This document shows, piece by piece, positions 38,562-48,546 of a DNA stretch of 49,311 nt. The notes below the pieces were generated by a model. It saw only the letters and a list, made by a program, of their open reading frames with translations, did not search any database and was not told the origin of the DNA. The position numbers and the translations under genes are program-made. Positions within the stretch are counted from its first letter, which is position 1. Each line of letters begins with the position of its first letter. The DNA is from Idiomarina aquatica (GTDB taxonomy: Bacteria > Pseudomonadota > Gammaproteobacteria > Enterobacterales > Alteromonadaceae). The DNA lies in NCBI RefSeq assembly GCF_004362895.1, contig NZ_SNXI01000018.1, positions 1-49,311 of the forward strand, in the 5' to 3' direction.

Positions 38562-39509
38562 ATGAATATAACAATAGATACGGTAACCAAGCGCTATAAG
38601 ACTGTGACCGCGGTCGATGCGATTTCTCTTAACGTTCAATCGGGCCAAATTTACGCGTTACTCGGTCCTAATGGTGCGGGGAAATCGTCGTTGGTACGGA
38701 TGTTGGTTGGGTTAACCGAGCCTGACAGCGGCACCATCACCATTAGTGACAATGAGGGAGCAGCAGTGGATCTGCAACCTGGCCATTTTGCTTACCTTCC
38801 GGAAGATCGTGGTCTTTATCAGGATCGCACGATACTCGACAACCTAACCTATGTGGCAAAGCTGCGGGGACTGGATAAGTCAGTTTATCAGCCACGCATC
38901 GACGATTGGCTGGAGCACTTCGAACTAACCGATCGAAAGAGCGAGCCCATGCGTCAATTATCCAAGGGTAATCAGCAGAAGGTTCAGTTAATCTCTACGT
39001 TACTGCACGATCCGGATTTAGTGATTCTGGATGAGCCCTTTTCTGGATTAGATCCCGTTAATCAAGAGCACGTGCTTAACGTGCTTAGCGACTTAAAGGC
39101 TAAGGGTAAAACAGTTTTATTGAGTGCTCACCAAATGGCACTGGTCGAACGATTAGCTGACAAAATGCTATTGATGTCACACGGTAAAGCGCTGGCCCAG
39201 GGTACATTGGAGCAAATTCGTGACGCGCTGCAGCCAGAACGACTTTATCGCGTTAGTTGTGATGCAATGTCGGCACAAACTGCGTGGGCAGACTTTGATG
39301 CAATTGAGCATTTACTGCCGATAAGCGCGGACCAGGTTGAGCTGACGATAAAACCAGAGGTTGATGTCAGTGAGCTTTGGCCACAACTGGCAGCGAGTTG
39401 CGCTATCGAGTCTTTTGCCGCGCGCAAGCCGGGTTTGCATGAACTCTATCTTGATACGATTGGACGTTCAAAAGGTCAGTCGCAGGGAGACGCTAATGAG
39501 CACGTCTAA
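38562..39509 (+). CDS. ABC transporter ATP-binding protein (NatA type)
   Basis: The 315-residue protein has a complete ABC ATPase domain: Walker A GPNGAGKSS (35-43), signature LSKGNQQKV, Walker B LVILDEPFSGLDP and the H-loop LLSAHQMA. A C-terminal extension of about 100 residues (DUF4162-like) is typical of the NatA branch. With the next gene it forms an exporter; B. subtilis NatAB expels sodium, but the substrate here is not known. Confidence 0.93.
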   Translation: MNITIDTVTKRYKTVTAVDAISLNVQSGQIYALLGPNGAGKSSLVRMLVGLTEPDSGTITISDNEGAAVDLQPGHFAYLPEDRGLYQDRTILDNLTYVAKLRGLDKSVYQPRIDDWLEHFELTDRKSEPMRQLSKGNQQKVQLISTLLHDPDLVILDEPFSGLDPVNQEHVLNVLSDLKAKGKTVLLSAHQMALVERLADKMLLMSHGKALAQGTLEQIRDALQPERLYRVSCDAMSAQTAWADFDAIEHLLPISADQVELTIKPEVDVSELWPQLAASCAIESFAARKPGLHELYLDTIGRSKGQSQGDANEHV

Positions 39510-40704
39510 GCAGCAGTTAAAAACCATCGCATGGTGGGAATTCAAACGCTTTTTTAAATGGAAGCAGGAACTTATTTCGATAGCTCTACTGGCGATAATT
39601 TTTATTGTCAGCGCCGGCTGGGGTGTAATCACCGAAATTTTTTCGGAGCAGCACCAGGGCGCGATTTATTATGAAAATAAAGCCGAGCAGAACTGGCGCT
39701 TTGACGAGAGTGATAAAGTCCCACTGCGCGATGCGGGTTCAATGGAAGTACAACAGTGGCAGCAACAGTTACCTGAAGACCTCGATGTTCTGGTTGTTAT
39801 TTCATCAAATTTAGACGCTGAAATTGTCGTGCGCGAGAAGGACGATTGGCAGGCTGACTTGATCGATGAGTTGCAACAACAGCTGCAGCAGGAACGTATC
39901 GCTCGGCTCTCTTTGAGCGAAGAACAACGCACGATTATCGATCAACCGCCCGAGATAGCACGCACCATTCAAAATACTGATGTCGAAGTGAGCTCAGCGG
40001 AAGAGGATGACGGCTTTAAAGAAGCGCTACCGATGTTGGTGACGATTTCGATTACCGTCGGTGTGTTTACTGGCTTTGGGTTGATGATGATGTCCATTAC
40101 CGCCGAAAAGCAACAGCGGGTAACCGAGCAGTTATTAACCATCATCAGCCCGCGGCAATGGATGGATGGAAAAATTCTCGGTATAACGCTGCATAGTATT
40201 AAATCGATGGTGTTTTTGGGCTTATTCTTTACCGGTATCGGACTGGTCGCCTCAATGTTTGCCGGAGAAAGTGGTGGTGGAGCAAGTTTTGATCGCTATT
40301 ATGGTGCGGTTTTATCGCTGATTTTTGTGGTGCTGGGATTGATTCTGATTAATGCCATGCTGGCAGGGTTTTCCGCAACCATCGATGATCCTAACCATTC
40401 GTCGCGAAGTTCGGTAATGCTGTTGCCGTTATTGCCGGTGTTTTTATCATTCAGCATCATTGATAACCCCGATGGCGGATTGGCTCAGGTGATGAGTATT
40501 TTACCGATTTCGTCCTTTGTGATGATGCCTGTGCGATTACTGCAAACGGATGTAAGCTGGTGGCAGCAGTTATTAAGCCTCGCGTTGCTTATTGTATTTG
40601 TTATCTGGATGCGCAATGTCGCTGCTCGTTTGTTTGCGATGGGTATTCAGTTTTACGGTAAAGAGCCGACCTGGAAGGATATTTGGAACGCTATTAAAGG
40701 TTAA
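39496..40704 (+). CDS. ABC transporter permease (NatB type)
   Basis: The 402-residue protein has one N-terminal helix (about 25-45), a large polar loop (about 50-175) rich in Gln and Glu, and five to six C-terminal helices beginning at LPMLVTISITVGVFTGFGLMMMSITAEKQ. EKQQRVTEQLL is the motif that docks against the ATPase in this family. The start at 39496, in ACGCTAATGAGCACG, overlaps the ATPase gene by 14 bases, indicating translational coupling. The frame is open further upstream but would overlap the ATPase by about 150 bases. Confidence 0.92.
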   Translation: MSTSKQQLKTIAWWEFKRFFKWKQELISIALLAIIFIVSAGWGVITEIFSEQHQGAIYYENKAEQNWRFDESDKVPLRDAGSMEVQQWQQQLPEDLDVLVVISSNLDAEIVVREKDDWQADLIDELQQQLQQERIARLSLSEEQRTIIDQPPEIARTIQNTDVEVSSAEEDDGFKEALPMLVTISITVGVFTGFGLMMMSITAEKQQRVTEQLLTIISPRQWMDGKILGITLHSIKSMVFLGLFFTGIGLVASMFAGESGGGASFDRYYGAVLSLIFVVLGLILINAMLAGFSATIDDPNHSSRSSVMLLPLLPVFLSFSIIDNPDGGLAQVMSILPISSFVMMPVRLLQTDVSWWQQLLSLALLIVFVIWMRNVAARLFAMGIQFYGKEPTWKDIWNAIKG

Positions 40705-40715
40705 TCAAAGCTTAT

Positions 40716-40755
40716 AAAAAAGCCGGCCAGCATGGTTTTGCAGGCCGGCTTTTTT
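40716..40755. terminator. Bidirectional terminator between the ABC permease and peptidase genes
   Basis: AAAAAAGCCGGCC (40716-40728) pairs perfectly with GGCCGGCTTTTTT (40743-40755) across a 14-base loop. It has T-runs on both strands and lies between two convergent genes, so it can serve both. Confidence 0.94.
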
Positions 40756-40765
40756 GTTTAGCCGA

Positions 40766-42793
40766 TTACTCTTCGCTCATGTTCTCGGCATGAGGAAGCT
40801 CAAACGGTGGTTTTGTTTCTGCTTTTTCTACCAGGAAGGTATTCATCCAGCGCATCATGCGCATACCATAATCTAACTGTGCTGCCATTTTACGGTTGCC
40901 ATGACCTTCACCGGGATAAAGAACTAACCGGACCGGAACTTTGCCGTGTGTTTTAAGATAGCGGTACAATTCCATCGATTGTGAAGGATGCACGCGAGTA
41001 TCTTCTTTACCATGCATAATTAAGATTGGCGTGCGCGCCTGTTCAGCATAATAAATAGGGCTGCGCTCTAAATACCATTGCCACTTTTCCCATGGGTAGC
41101 TGCGTGCATGTACCGCGTGCATTTCTTTGGCGATGTCAGTAGTACCAAACTTAGAGATGTTGTCGCTGATACCGACAAACATGACACTGGCTGCAAAATG
41201 CTCGGTTTGTTTGGTGGCGCCCCAGGCCGATGCATAGCCGCCATATGAGCCACCTGTAATACCCACGCGCCCAGCGTCAGTAATGCCCATTTCGACTAAA
41301 TGCTGTTTAGCATCAACAATGTCGTCGAATTCTTTACCCGCGTAGTCGTTCTGGCTCAGCATCGAGAATTCAACACCGCGACCGGTACTACCCCGGTAGT
41401 TTGGAAAGAACAACGCATAACCATTAGCGGCGGCATGTTTAACCGGCGCCGAATAGCGATCTAACCAGCCGTTACTGTAATGCGACTCCGGTCCACCATG
41501 AACGACCATGACGGTCGGGTAGCTTTGCCCTTCCTGGTAATCGGTTGGATAAACTAAAATACCTTCTAACTCCAGCCCGTCGCGAGCCTCATAGGTAATC
41601 GTTTGTTGACGCGGCATGGTGATATCATCTAACCAAGGGTTAGACACTGTCAGGCGTTCGAGACCCTGGTTATCGAGTAAAAATGCTTCGTTAGGGTGCT
41701 CAGGTCGGTTACCGCGAAGAGCGATTTGACCGATACCGGCTTCACCATCGAGACTGGTAAAGATGGCCTCGCCGGGTTCAACCAGCACACGATTTTCAAG
41801 GAACTTGAGCGTCAACGCCTGTACTTCAGATTCGGTGCCGCGATGACCTAACCAGACTAACTCTTCGTCAGTGCGCCAGGCGAAGTCGCGAATTGAACCC
41901 TCGTAATCGGGCAGAACATTACGCATTTCTTCGTTCTGAGTATCCCATACAAACAGTGTGCCTGCTGACGGGTCGTTGTAATTTGCTGCCGATATCATGG
42001 CTAAGTAACGGCCGTTTGGCGAGAAGCTGGCCTGACCGAGTTTTCCGGCAGTCTCGAAGCTTTGTTGAACATTACCTTCAGTGTTAAGTAACTGATATTG
42101 GCTACTCATATAATTATCATCAATGAGCGGCGTTGGCGCGCTGCGCACCAAAATATGGGTATTGTCCGGATGAAACTCTGCCGACAGGATGTGCTGCTCG
42201 GCGCCAGAAATTTGGGTCGCTTCTGACTGTTCTGCGGTTAAGTCAACATGGTACAGGTGAGTGTAGTTGAAGTCCTCTTCGTAAACCTCCGCTTTAAAGC
42301 CCTTTTTCGCAAGCTTTTTGTCGTCTGCATCGGGCTTACCGCGCGACGTGAAAATTAACGACTCGCCGTCATCACTCAGATCATAGGAGCCGATGTTTCC
42401 CTCAAACTCATAAAACGGTTGTACGGCACCGCCGCTAATCGGCATGCGATAAAGCTCGTTATACTCGTCATCACCGCGCTTAGCAGTAAAGTATAAATAC
42501 TGACTATTCGGGCCAAATGACACCCGAGATAATTTGTCGTCACGGTTAAAATAGGTGGTCTCGTTACCCTGCGCATCGATTAATACGAGCTCGGTATAGC
42601 CGCTACCGTCATCATCTTTATAGGGTGTCCGGGGAATATACTTTAGTACTGCGGTGTATTGCCCGTTGGGCGATAAATCGACGCTGGCAACGGATTGTGC
42701 AGTAACCGTCTCCATTAGCGTCATTTCACGCGCCTGACCGGTTACCGCTAATGTTAGCAGGCTAACGGTGCCAAGGGTTCTGAATAACATCAT
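40766..42793 (-). CDS. S9 family peptidase (prolyl oligopeptidase/acylaminoacyl type)
   Basis: The 675-residue protein has a signal peptide (1-21, ending GQA), a seven-bladed propeller-like region (about 35-390) and a C-terminal alpha/beta hydrolase domain. The triad is Ser516 in GGSYGGY, Asp598 in GKEDTRVH and His631 in GEGHGNR. Such enzymes cut short peptides in the periplasm, consistent with a protein-degrading marine lifestyle. It is followed by fabR upstream on the same strand, 27 bases away. Confidence 0.95.
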   Translation of the reverse strand: MMLFRTLGTVSLLTLAVTGQAREMTLMETVTAQSVASVDLSPNGQYTAVLKYIPRTPYKDDDGSGYTELVLIDAQGNETTYFNRDDKLSRVSFGPNSQYLYFTAKRGDDEYNELYRMPISGGAVQPFYEFEGNIGSYDLSDDGESLIFTSRGKPDADDKKLAKKGFKAEVYEEDFNYTHLYHVDLTAEQSEATQISGAEQHILSAEFHPDNTHILVRSAPTPLIDDNYMSSQYQLLNTEGNVQQSFETAGKLGQASFSPNGRYLAMISAANYNDPSAGTLFVWDTQNEEMRNVLPDYEGSIRDFAWRTDEELVWLGHRGTESEVQALTLKFLENRVLVEPGEAIFTSLDGEAGIGQIALRGNRPEHPNEAFLLDNQGLERLTVSNPWLDDITMPRQQTITYEARDGLELEGILVYPTDYQEGQSYPTVMVVHGGPESHYSNGWLDRYSAPVKHAAANGYALFFPNYRGSTGRGVEFSMLSQNDYAGKEFDDIVDAKQHLVEMGITDAGRVGITGGSYGGYASAWGATKQTEHFAASVMFVGISDNISKFGTTDIAKEMHAVHARSYPWEKWQWYLERSPIYYAEQARTPILIMHGKEDTRVHPSQSMELYRYLKTHGKVPVRLVLYPGEGHGNRKMAAQLDYGMRMMRWMNTFLVEKAETKPPFELPHAENMSEE

Positions 42794-42820
42794 AATCTCC
42801 TGGTTTTATTGTGTTTATAA

Positions 42821-43468
42821 TTAGTTAGTTTGGATTAGCCGGCGTGTTGCTTCAGCACCACGGGCAACAAGTCTCACCTGTTGAATTGTTGCTTCGGTAA
42901 TATGCGAACGTTGTTCGTCATTAACATCAAAGCAATCAGCACCTGCGCTAAATACGATTTTTACTATGGCATCGGATTGCAATGCCGCCAATTGTGATGA
43001 GAAGCCTTGTTCGACGACCAGATATTCTTCCAGCTCAGCTTTGAAGTGTTCAAGCTCTCTTTCTACGGCATTGCGGAATTCTCGTGAACAGCCGGTTCGT
43101 TCCTGCAGCAGCAAACGAAAAATAGCGGTATTACTGGCGACATATTGCATAAAGGTTTCGATAGAAACGCGTATAATCGAGCCGCCCTTATCGATACGTT
43201 GGCGCGCTTGGCGTAATAACTGACGTAAGGTTAAACCACACTCATCGACCAAGGTCAGGCCGAGTTCATCCATATTACGGAAATGGCGATAAAAGGAGGT
43301 AGGGGCGATACTTGCTTCGCGAGCAACTTCGCGCAGGCTCAAGCTGGAAAAGCCAGTCTCCGCGCTTAATTGATTCATGGCGGCCGCAATTAATGCTCGC
43401 CGGGTTTTTTCTTTCTGCTGGGCTCTTATCCCGCGGACAGGGCTGTCGCTAGACGCTGTATTTGCCAC
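42821..43468 (-). CDS. fabR: Unsaturated fatty acid repressor FabR (TetR family)
   Basis: FabR senses the ratio of unsaturated to saturated acyl-ACP/CoA and represses unsaturated fatty acid genes. The 215-residue protein matches E. coli FabR closely in its N-terminal domain: [34 protein letters not shown] (helix-turn-helix, about 45-65) and [18 protein letters not shown]. An extra 10 to 12 residues precede the conserved core. It is divergent from a desaturase gene, and a FabR-type palindrome lies between them. Confidence 0.95.
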   Translation of the reverse strand: MANTASSDSPVRGIRAQQKEKTRRALIAAAMNQLSAETGFSSLSLREVAREASIAPTSFYRHFRNMDELGLTLVDECGLTLRQLLRQARQRIDKGGSIIRVSIETFMQYVASNTAIFRLLLQERTGCSREFRNAVERELEHFKAELEEYLVVEQGFSSQLAALQSDAIVKIVFSAGADCFDVNDEQRSHITEATIQQVRLVARGAEATRRLIQTN

Positions 43469-43574
43469 GCTATACTCTCAGGTTCTGGTCTTGCTTTTGT
43501 TTACTAACCGAACATCTTAACACAGGAATTTACACAAATATCGCTTGTATTTTTGGGCAAAAACACGTAGATTC

Positions 43575-43592
43575 AGCGAACACGTGTACGCT
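43575..43592. promoter_or_regulatory. FabR operator in front of the desaturase gene
   Basis: AGCGAACACGTGTACGCT is an 18-base palindrome with two asymmetric positions, centred on CACGTG. It equals the reverse complement of the FabR site I recall from E. coli (AGCGTACACGTGTTCGCT). It lies between the divergent fabR and desaturase genes, 65 bases before the likely desaturase start, with a TATTTT just after it as a possible -10 element. Confidence 0.85.
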
Positions 43593-43612
43593 ATTTTATA
43601 GCCGACACTTTG

Positions 43613-43656
43613 TCGACGTACTTTCGATGTACTCTCGATGTATTTTCGAAGCAATA
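43613..43656. repeat. Tandem 11-base repeats before the desaturase start
   Basis: Three consecutive units, TCGACGTACTT, TCGATGTACTC and TCGATGTATTT, and a fourth diverged one starting TCGAAG run directly up to the ATG at 43657. The period of 11 is close to one helical turn of DNA. Confidence 0.6.
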
Positions 43657-44805
43657 ATGGCAAGACGCTTAATGAATGAAATGACAGAAAAACCCCCGAT
43701 TATCTGGCTTAATGCCACGGTATTTCTCACCACTTTTTTAATTGCGGCCGTCGGCGTACCTTTATACGCATATCATGTCGGTATTGACTCGTCGCTTTGG
43801 TGGATAATGCTGGCAACGCTTTGTTACGCCGGCATTTCGATCACTGCGGGCTATCACCGCTTGTGGTCGCATAAAACCTACGATGCGCATCCGGTAGTGC
43901 GTTTTATCTTTGCTATTGGCGGAGCGCTGGCGCTGCAAAATAGTGCCTTGCATTGGTCATCTGATCACCGCGTGCACCATACTCACGTGGATGACAACGA
44001 CAAAGACCCGTATTCGGCAAAACGTGGTTTCTGGTACTCGCATATCGGCTGGATGCTGCGTGAATATCAAGCCAGTCGTTATTCAGATTACGATAACGTT
44101 AAGGATCTACAAAAAGATCCGATTGTTATGTGGCAGCATCGTCACTACTTGGCGTTGACGCTGGGTATTAATTTTGGCTGGCCGATTGTGGTCGGCTTGA
44201 TTACCGGCGACGTTTGGGCAGCACTGTTGGTTGTGGGCGTTTTACGATTGGTATTGAACCACCACACCACGTTCTTCATTAACTCGCTAGCGCACGTCTG
44301 GGGCAAGCAGCCCTACACCGATAAGAATACGGCGCGCGATAACGGTGTGCTGGCATTCCTGACGTTTGGTGAAGGCTACCATAATTACCACCATATCTTT
44401 TCAGCCGATTATCGCAATGGCATTCGTTGGTATCAGTTTGATCCGACCAAATGGCTGATTCGTGCATTTTCTTGGGTGGGCTTAGCCTCAGGCCTTAAAC
44501 GTAGCTCAGGTTACCAGGTGGAAAAGGCGCGTTTGCAAATGCAGTTGCAACGCATGCAACAAAAAGCTCAAGCTGCGCCAAAAACATTGCTGGAAACTGC
44601 GCAACAACACTATGACGAAATGGCAGTGCAGTTGCGTCACTATTATCAGGCGCGTAAAAAGCTGTTAGACACGAAAGCGAAAAAGTTGCGCGAGCAGGTG
44701 AATATGGATGCACTGCATGCGCAAGTCGACGAGCTTAAGCAGGCGGTTGAAGATCAGCGCCGTCACTGGAAGCAGCTGATGAACCAATTAAAACAGCACG
44801 CTTAA
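43657..44805 (+). CDS. Membrane fatty acid desaturase (acyl-CoA delta-9 type)
   Basis: The enzyme inserts a double bond into acyl chains at the membrane using a di-iron centre and oxygen. The 382-residue protein has the three histidine boxes: HRLWSH (67-72), HRVHH (104-108) and HNYHH (242-246), with four hydrophobic helices between. A basic coiled-coil tail (about 315-382) is unusual in length. The start is uncertain: in-frame ATGs at 43657, 43672 and 43681 all lack a strong ribosome site, and MTEKPPIIWLN at 43681 is the best conserved point. FabR probably controls it. Confidence 0.9.
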   Translation: MARRLMNEMTEKPPIIWLNATVFLTTFLIAAVGVPLYAYHVGIDSSLWWIMLATLCYAGISITAGYHRLWSHKTYDAHPVVRFIFAIGGALALQNSALHWSSDHRVHHTHVDDNDKDPYSAKRGFWYSHIGWMLREYQASRYSDYDNVKDLQKDPIVMWQHRHYLALTLGINFGWPIVVGLITGDVWAALLVVGVLRLVLNHHTTFFINSLAHVWGKQPYTDKNTARDNGVLAFLTFGEGYHNYHHIFSADYRNGIRWYQFDPTKWLIRAFSWVGLASGLKRSSGYQVEKARLQMQLQRMQQKAQAAPKTLLETAQQHYDEMAVQLRHYYQARKKLLDTKAKKLREQVNMDALHAQVDELKQAVEDQRRHWKQLMNQLKQHA

Positions 44806-44896
44806 GTTGACCTCTGCGTCGCAGAACTAACTTGCAACTGCGTGCTTTTTATACAATACTGGTGGCAAGTTTTTGCCGCAGTCATTGGAGGCACGT

Positions 44897-45208
44897 ATGG
44901 AAATTAACGGAGCAATGAACGCTGGTTTGCAGGGCTTACAGCGCGCCAGCCAGCAAGTTAACGAAGCGAGTGCAGAAATTGCTAATGCCGGCGCTCGTAA
45001 CGAGGTGCAACAGCAGGGCAACGCACAAGCTAATGGCGTTAACGCTGCAACCGAATCTGCCAGCGAAACCGGCCAATCGGTAAGCGCAAATAACGCAACT
45101 GATGGGCTAGTATCGCTACAGCAGGGCGAGACAAATTTTGAAGCCAATACGCGCACTGTCGAAACTGCCGATGAAATGCTCGGCACGATGATCGACACAA
45201 GTGCATAG
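44897..45208 (+). CDS. Miniature flagellar rod/hook-like protein
   Basis: This 103-residue protein looks like a flagellar axial protein with its middle removed. The N terminus (MNAGLQGLQRASQQVNEASAEIANAG, about 7-32) resembles the FlgB/C/F/G N-terminal helix and ANNIANA motif. The C terminus (NFEANTRTVETADEMLGTMID, about 80-100) resembles the closing helix of rod and hook proteins. The linker between is a low-complexity stretch rich in Ala, Asn and Gln. The start is fixed by GGAGG at 44887. A HExxH protein is encoded 31 bases downstream. No other flagellar gene is nearby, and no function is known to me. Confidence 0.75.
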   Translation: MEINGAMNAGLQGLQRASQQVNEASAEIANAGARNEVQQQGNAQANGVNAATESASETGQSVSANNATDGLVSLQQGETNFEANTRTVETADEMLGTMIDTSA

Positions 45209-45239
45209 GTTTCTCAGTTAACTCGCGTATGTAACAGGC

Positions 45240-46139
45240 ATGAATATAACAACCGCACTTCCGACGATTCCTCCGGCTCCCATGCCTGCGTCGGATGGTG
45301 TTGGCCGCGAAAACCTTCAACGTACGGCAATCAAAGAGCCCGCATCTTCTCCGCAAAACGGCACAGCTACTGACGCACCAGCAAGCCAGCAAGCGCGTAA
45401 ATCCGGTGATAATACCGATAAAAGTAAATCGAGAGATGAAAGTTCGCGCTCAGAGGAAGCGAAGTCTGATGGCCGCAAAGCCGAAGATAAACGCGAATCC
45501 GAGCGCACCCCCGAAGAACAACGCGAAGTTCAACAGGAAGTTCAGGAGCTCAAGAATCGTGATGCCGAGGTGCGAACACACGAGCAGGCACACGCCGCCG
45601 TAGGCGGACAGTATGCCGGTAGCCCCAGTTACGAATACGAGCGCGGACCCGACGGTAAATCCTATGCTGTTGGTGGCGAAGTGCCTATTGACGTGAGTGT
45701 GGTTCCTGGTGACCCACAAGCGACAATCCAAAAAATGCAGGTTGTCCGCCGCGCGGCATTAGCCCCGGCAGAACCGTCATCTGCAGATCGGTCGATTGCC
45801 GCAGAAGCGTCTGTTAAAGCAGCCGAGGCACGTGCCGAGTTGGCTCAGACGAACTCGCCAAATGCTACCGGTAAGTCGAGTGAAACTGAGGGCGGCAACA
45901 AGGTTAACGCCAATAGTGAGGCGACTGGCGAAGCGAGTAATGATGGCCGCATCCAGGGCCCGGTGCGTAAGTCGTTAGAGGGTGAAGCCGCTGGTCGTTC
46001 CGAAACTGAAAGTACTGCTAACCCATACGCCGCTGAAGCAAGCAAAACACTGTCGTCGGCTGAACGCGGCAATATGATAGCTGACTTTTACAGTCGCCGC
46101 GTCAGCCCGTCAGAGACAGGCTTCAGCGCGACAGCTTAA
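45240..46139 (+). CDS. SprA-related HExxH putative metalloprotease
   Basis: The 299-residue protein has a charged, disordered N-terminal half (about 1-105, rich in Ser, Glu, Lys and Gln). A conserved core follows (about 105-175): RDAEVRTHEQAHAAVGGQYAG with zinc-protease motif HEQAH (114-118), SYEYERGPDGKSYAVGGEVPIDVS and a PGDPQATIQKMQ segment. This matches the SprA-related putative metalloprotease family. The C-terminal part is again low complexity. There is no signal peptide. It follows the flagellar-like gene closely and ends 10 bases from the convergent tex. Confidence 0.83.
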   Translation: MNITTALPTIPPAPMPASDGVGRENLQRTAIKEPASSPQNGTATDAPASQQARKSGDNTDKSKSRDESSRSEEAKSDGRKAEDKRESERTPEEQREVQQEVQELKNRDAEVRTHEQAHAAVGGQYAGSPSYEYERGPDGKSYAVGGEVPIDVSVVPGDPQATIQKMQVVRRAALAPAEPSSADRSIAAEASVKAAEARAELAQTNSPNATGKSSETEGGNKVNANSEATGEASNDGRIQGPVRKSLEGEAAGRSETESTANPYAAEASKTLSSAERGNMIADFYSRRVSPSETGFSATA

Positions 46140-46149
46140 CTGCTTTAAG

Positions 46150-48483
46150 CTATTTCTTTTTGGCTTTAGCAAAGGCGTCCGCCAGCGCGTTGCCCATCGC
46201 CGAGTTACCCGGCTGAGGGCGCGGATTTGATTTTCCTCCACCCGATTTAGCCTTAGGTTTGTTACTCTTAGTTGAGTTCGATGGTTTAGCCTTGGTGGTT
46301 GTTGCGCTCACTTCGTCATCCAGCCGCATGGTTAAGCCGATACGGTTACGCTCCAGATCCACTTCAACGACTTTTACCTTTACAATCTGACCGGCTTTTA
46401 CAACCTCGCGCGGGTCACTGACAAAGCTATTAGATAGCGCCGAGATATGTACCAAACCATCTTGATGTACTCCGACATCGACGAACGCACCAAAGTTAGC
46501 CACATTGGTGACCACGCCTTCCAGCGTCATTCCCGGTTTAAGATCACTGACTTTATCTACACCTTCTTTAAAGTTAGCGGTTTTAAACTCAGGACGAGGG
46601 TCACGACCCGGCTTCTCAAGCTCAGACAAAATATCCGTTACTGTTGGCAAACCAAAGCGCTCGTCGGTGTAGTTGGCAGCGTTCAGGCTTTTAACCAATG
46701 AGTGGTTGCCAATAAGCTCTTGTACCGGCAAATCATTCGCTTTTGCCATGCGCTCGACCACTGAATAAGCTTCCGGGTGAACCGCTGAAGCATCTAACGG
46801 TTGCTCGCCATTGTTAATACGCAGGAAGCCCGCTGCCTGTTCAAAAGCTTTCGGCCCCATGCGTGGCACATCGAGTAACTGCTTACGGTTAGCAAAGGCA
46901 CCGTTGGCGTCGCGGTAGTCGACAATGTTTTTCGCCAGAGTTTTCGACAAACCCGACACGCGCTGAAGCAATGCCGCTGAGGCCATGTTGGCATCCACAC
47001 CCACGGCGTTTACACAGTCCTCGACTACTGCGTCCAGGCTTTGGGCCAGTTGTGACTGGCTAACGTCGTGCTGATACTGGCCAACACCAATAGACTTAGG
47101 CTCAATTTTAACCAATTCGGCGAGTGGATCCTGCAAGCGGCGGGCGATAGATACCGCGCCACGCAGTGACACGTCCATATCCGGAAACTCCTGCGCTGCC
47201 TGCTCAGAAGCGGAGTAAACCGATGCACCGGCCTCGTTGACTATAACCTTGGTTACTTTAATTTCGCTGTGCTGCTTGAGCATGTCACCGACCATTTTGT
47301 CGGTCTCGCGCGAGTGAGTGCCGTTGCCAATGCTGATAAGCTCAACCTTGTACTGTTTGCACAAAGTCGCTAGCGTACGCATGGCTTTATCCATTTGGTT
47401 CTGCGGCTGAAACGGGAATACCGTGTTGGTGGCAACCGCTTTACCGGTTTCATCCACTACCGCAACTTTAACACCGGTACGAACGCCCGGGTCTAACCCC
47501 ATAGTGGTTTTAGCACCTGCGGGCGCCGCCATCAGCAAGTCTTTTAAGTTGCTGGCAAACACCTGAATGGCGGCTTCTTCGGCGCGCTCACGCACGCGCG
47601 CCATAAGTTCAGTTTCCATATGTAGTGATAACTTCACCCGCCAGGTCCACTGAATAACCTGACGCAGCCAGTCATCGGCAGCGCGGGCTTTATGCTCGAA
47701 ATTCAGGAAGTCGGCAATAATGACTTCGCAGTGCGAGCCGGAGGTTTTGTCTTCACTACCCGGGTCAGCGTCCATAGACAGCTGCAAAAAGCCTTCGTTA
47801 CGGCCACGCAGCAACGCCAACGTGCGGTGCGACGGAATGGTCTTAAACAGTTCAGAAAACTCAAAGTAGTCGCGGAACTTAGCGCCTTCTTTTTCTTTAC
47901 CCGGCGCAACGGTGCTGGTTAAGTGCGCGTTCTGCCACAAGTGAGAACGCAAACGCTTCAGCAACTCCGCCTGCTCGGCAAAGCGCTCCATTAAAATGGC
48001 GCGGGCACCGTCTAACACTGCTTTGGCGTCAGCAAAACCCTTGTCAGCGTCAACGTAGTCAGCGGCCGCTTGTTCTGGGTTCTGTGTTGGGTCTTTCCAC
48101 AACAAATCCGCCAACGGCTCAATGCCCGCTTCAATCGCAATTTGGCCTTTAGTGCGACGCTTAGGCTTGTAGGGCAGGTATAAATCTTCCAGCTCGGTTT
48201 TCGAGTCGGCAGCTTTAATGCTCTGAGCCAGTTCGTCAGTTAATTTGCCTTGCTCGTCAATCGACTTGAGTATCACTTTACGGCGGTCGTCCAGCTCGCG
48301 CAGGTAGTTCAGGCGCTGATGCAGCTGGCGTAATTGCGTGTCGTCTAAACCGCCGGTTACCTCTTTACGGTAACGGGCAATAAAAGGCACCGTCGAGCCT
48401 TCGTCCAGCAACTGGATAACAGCGGCAATCTGACGCTCGTCGACCTTCAGTTCATTAGCAAGTAATTGCGGTATCTGGCTCAT
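46150..48483 (-). CDS. tex: RNA-binding transcription accessory protein Tex
   Basis: Tex is a conserved cytosolic nucleic-acid-binding protein linked to transcription, with a role that is still unclear. The 777-residue protein shows the expected order: an N-terminal helical Tex domain, a YqgF/RNase H-like fold ([16 protein letters not shown]), helix-hairpin-helix repeats ([20 protein letters not shown] and [20 protein letters not shown]), and a C-terminal S1 domain ([30 protein letters not shown], about 655-725). A lysine-rich tail follows. greB lies 63 bases upstream on the same strand. Confidence 0.96.
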   Translation of the reverse strand: MSQIPQLLANELKVDERQIAAVIQLLDEGSTVPFIARYRKEVTGGLDDTQLRQLHQRLNYLRELDDRRKVILKSIDEQGKLTDELAQSIKAADSKTELEDLYLPYKPKRRTKGQIAIEAGIEPLADLLWKDPTQNPEQAAADYVDADKGFADAKAVLDGARAILMERFAEQAELLKRLRSHLWQNAHLTSTVAPGKEKEGAKFRDYFEFSELFKTIPSHRTLALLRGRNEGFLQLSMDADPGSEDKTSGSHCEVIIADFLNFEHKARAADDWLRQVIQWTWRVKLSLHMETELMARVRERAEEAAIQVFASNLKDLLMAAPAGAKTTMGLDPGVRTGVKVAVVDETGKAVATNTVFPFQPQNQMDKAMRTLATLCKQYKVELISIGNGTHSRETDKMVGDMLKQHSEIKVTKVIVNEAGASVYSASEQAAQEFPDMDVSLRGAVSIARRLQDPLAELVKIEPKSIGVGQYQHDVSQSQLAQSLDAVVEDCVNAVGVDANMASAALLQRVSGLSKTLAKNIVDYRDANGAFANRKQLLDVPRMGPKAFEQAAGFLRINNGEQPLDASAVHPEAYSVVERMAKANDLPVQELIGNHSLVKSLNAANYTDERFGLPTVTDILSELEKPGRDPRPEFKTANFKEGVDKVSDLKPGMTLEGVVTNVANFGAFVDVGVHQDGLVHISALSNSFVSDPREVVKAGQIVKVKVVEVDLERNRIGLTMRLDDEVSATTTKAKPSNSTKSNKPKAKSGGGKSNPRPQPGNSAMGNALADAFAKAKKK

Positions 48484-48546
48484 AGTACATCTCTTGGTTT
48501 TAAAACGTTACGACAAATAATGGGGACGAATACTATCACGAATTGA

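Noticed and set aside
39361-39495. Upstream extension of the ABC permease
   Set aside because: It would overlap the ATPase gene by about 150 bases; the ATG at 39496 gives the expected short translational overlap.
44863-44876. Possible sigma-54 promoter (TGGCAAG...TTGC) before the flagellar-like gene
   Set aside because: The GG and GC elements are 9 bases apart instead of 10, and transcription would start at the ribosome binding site.
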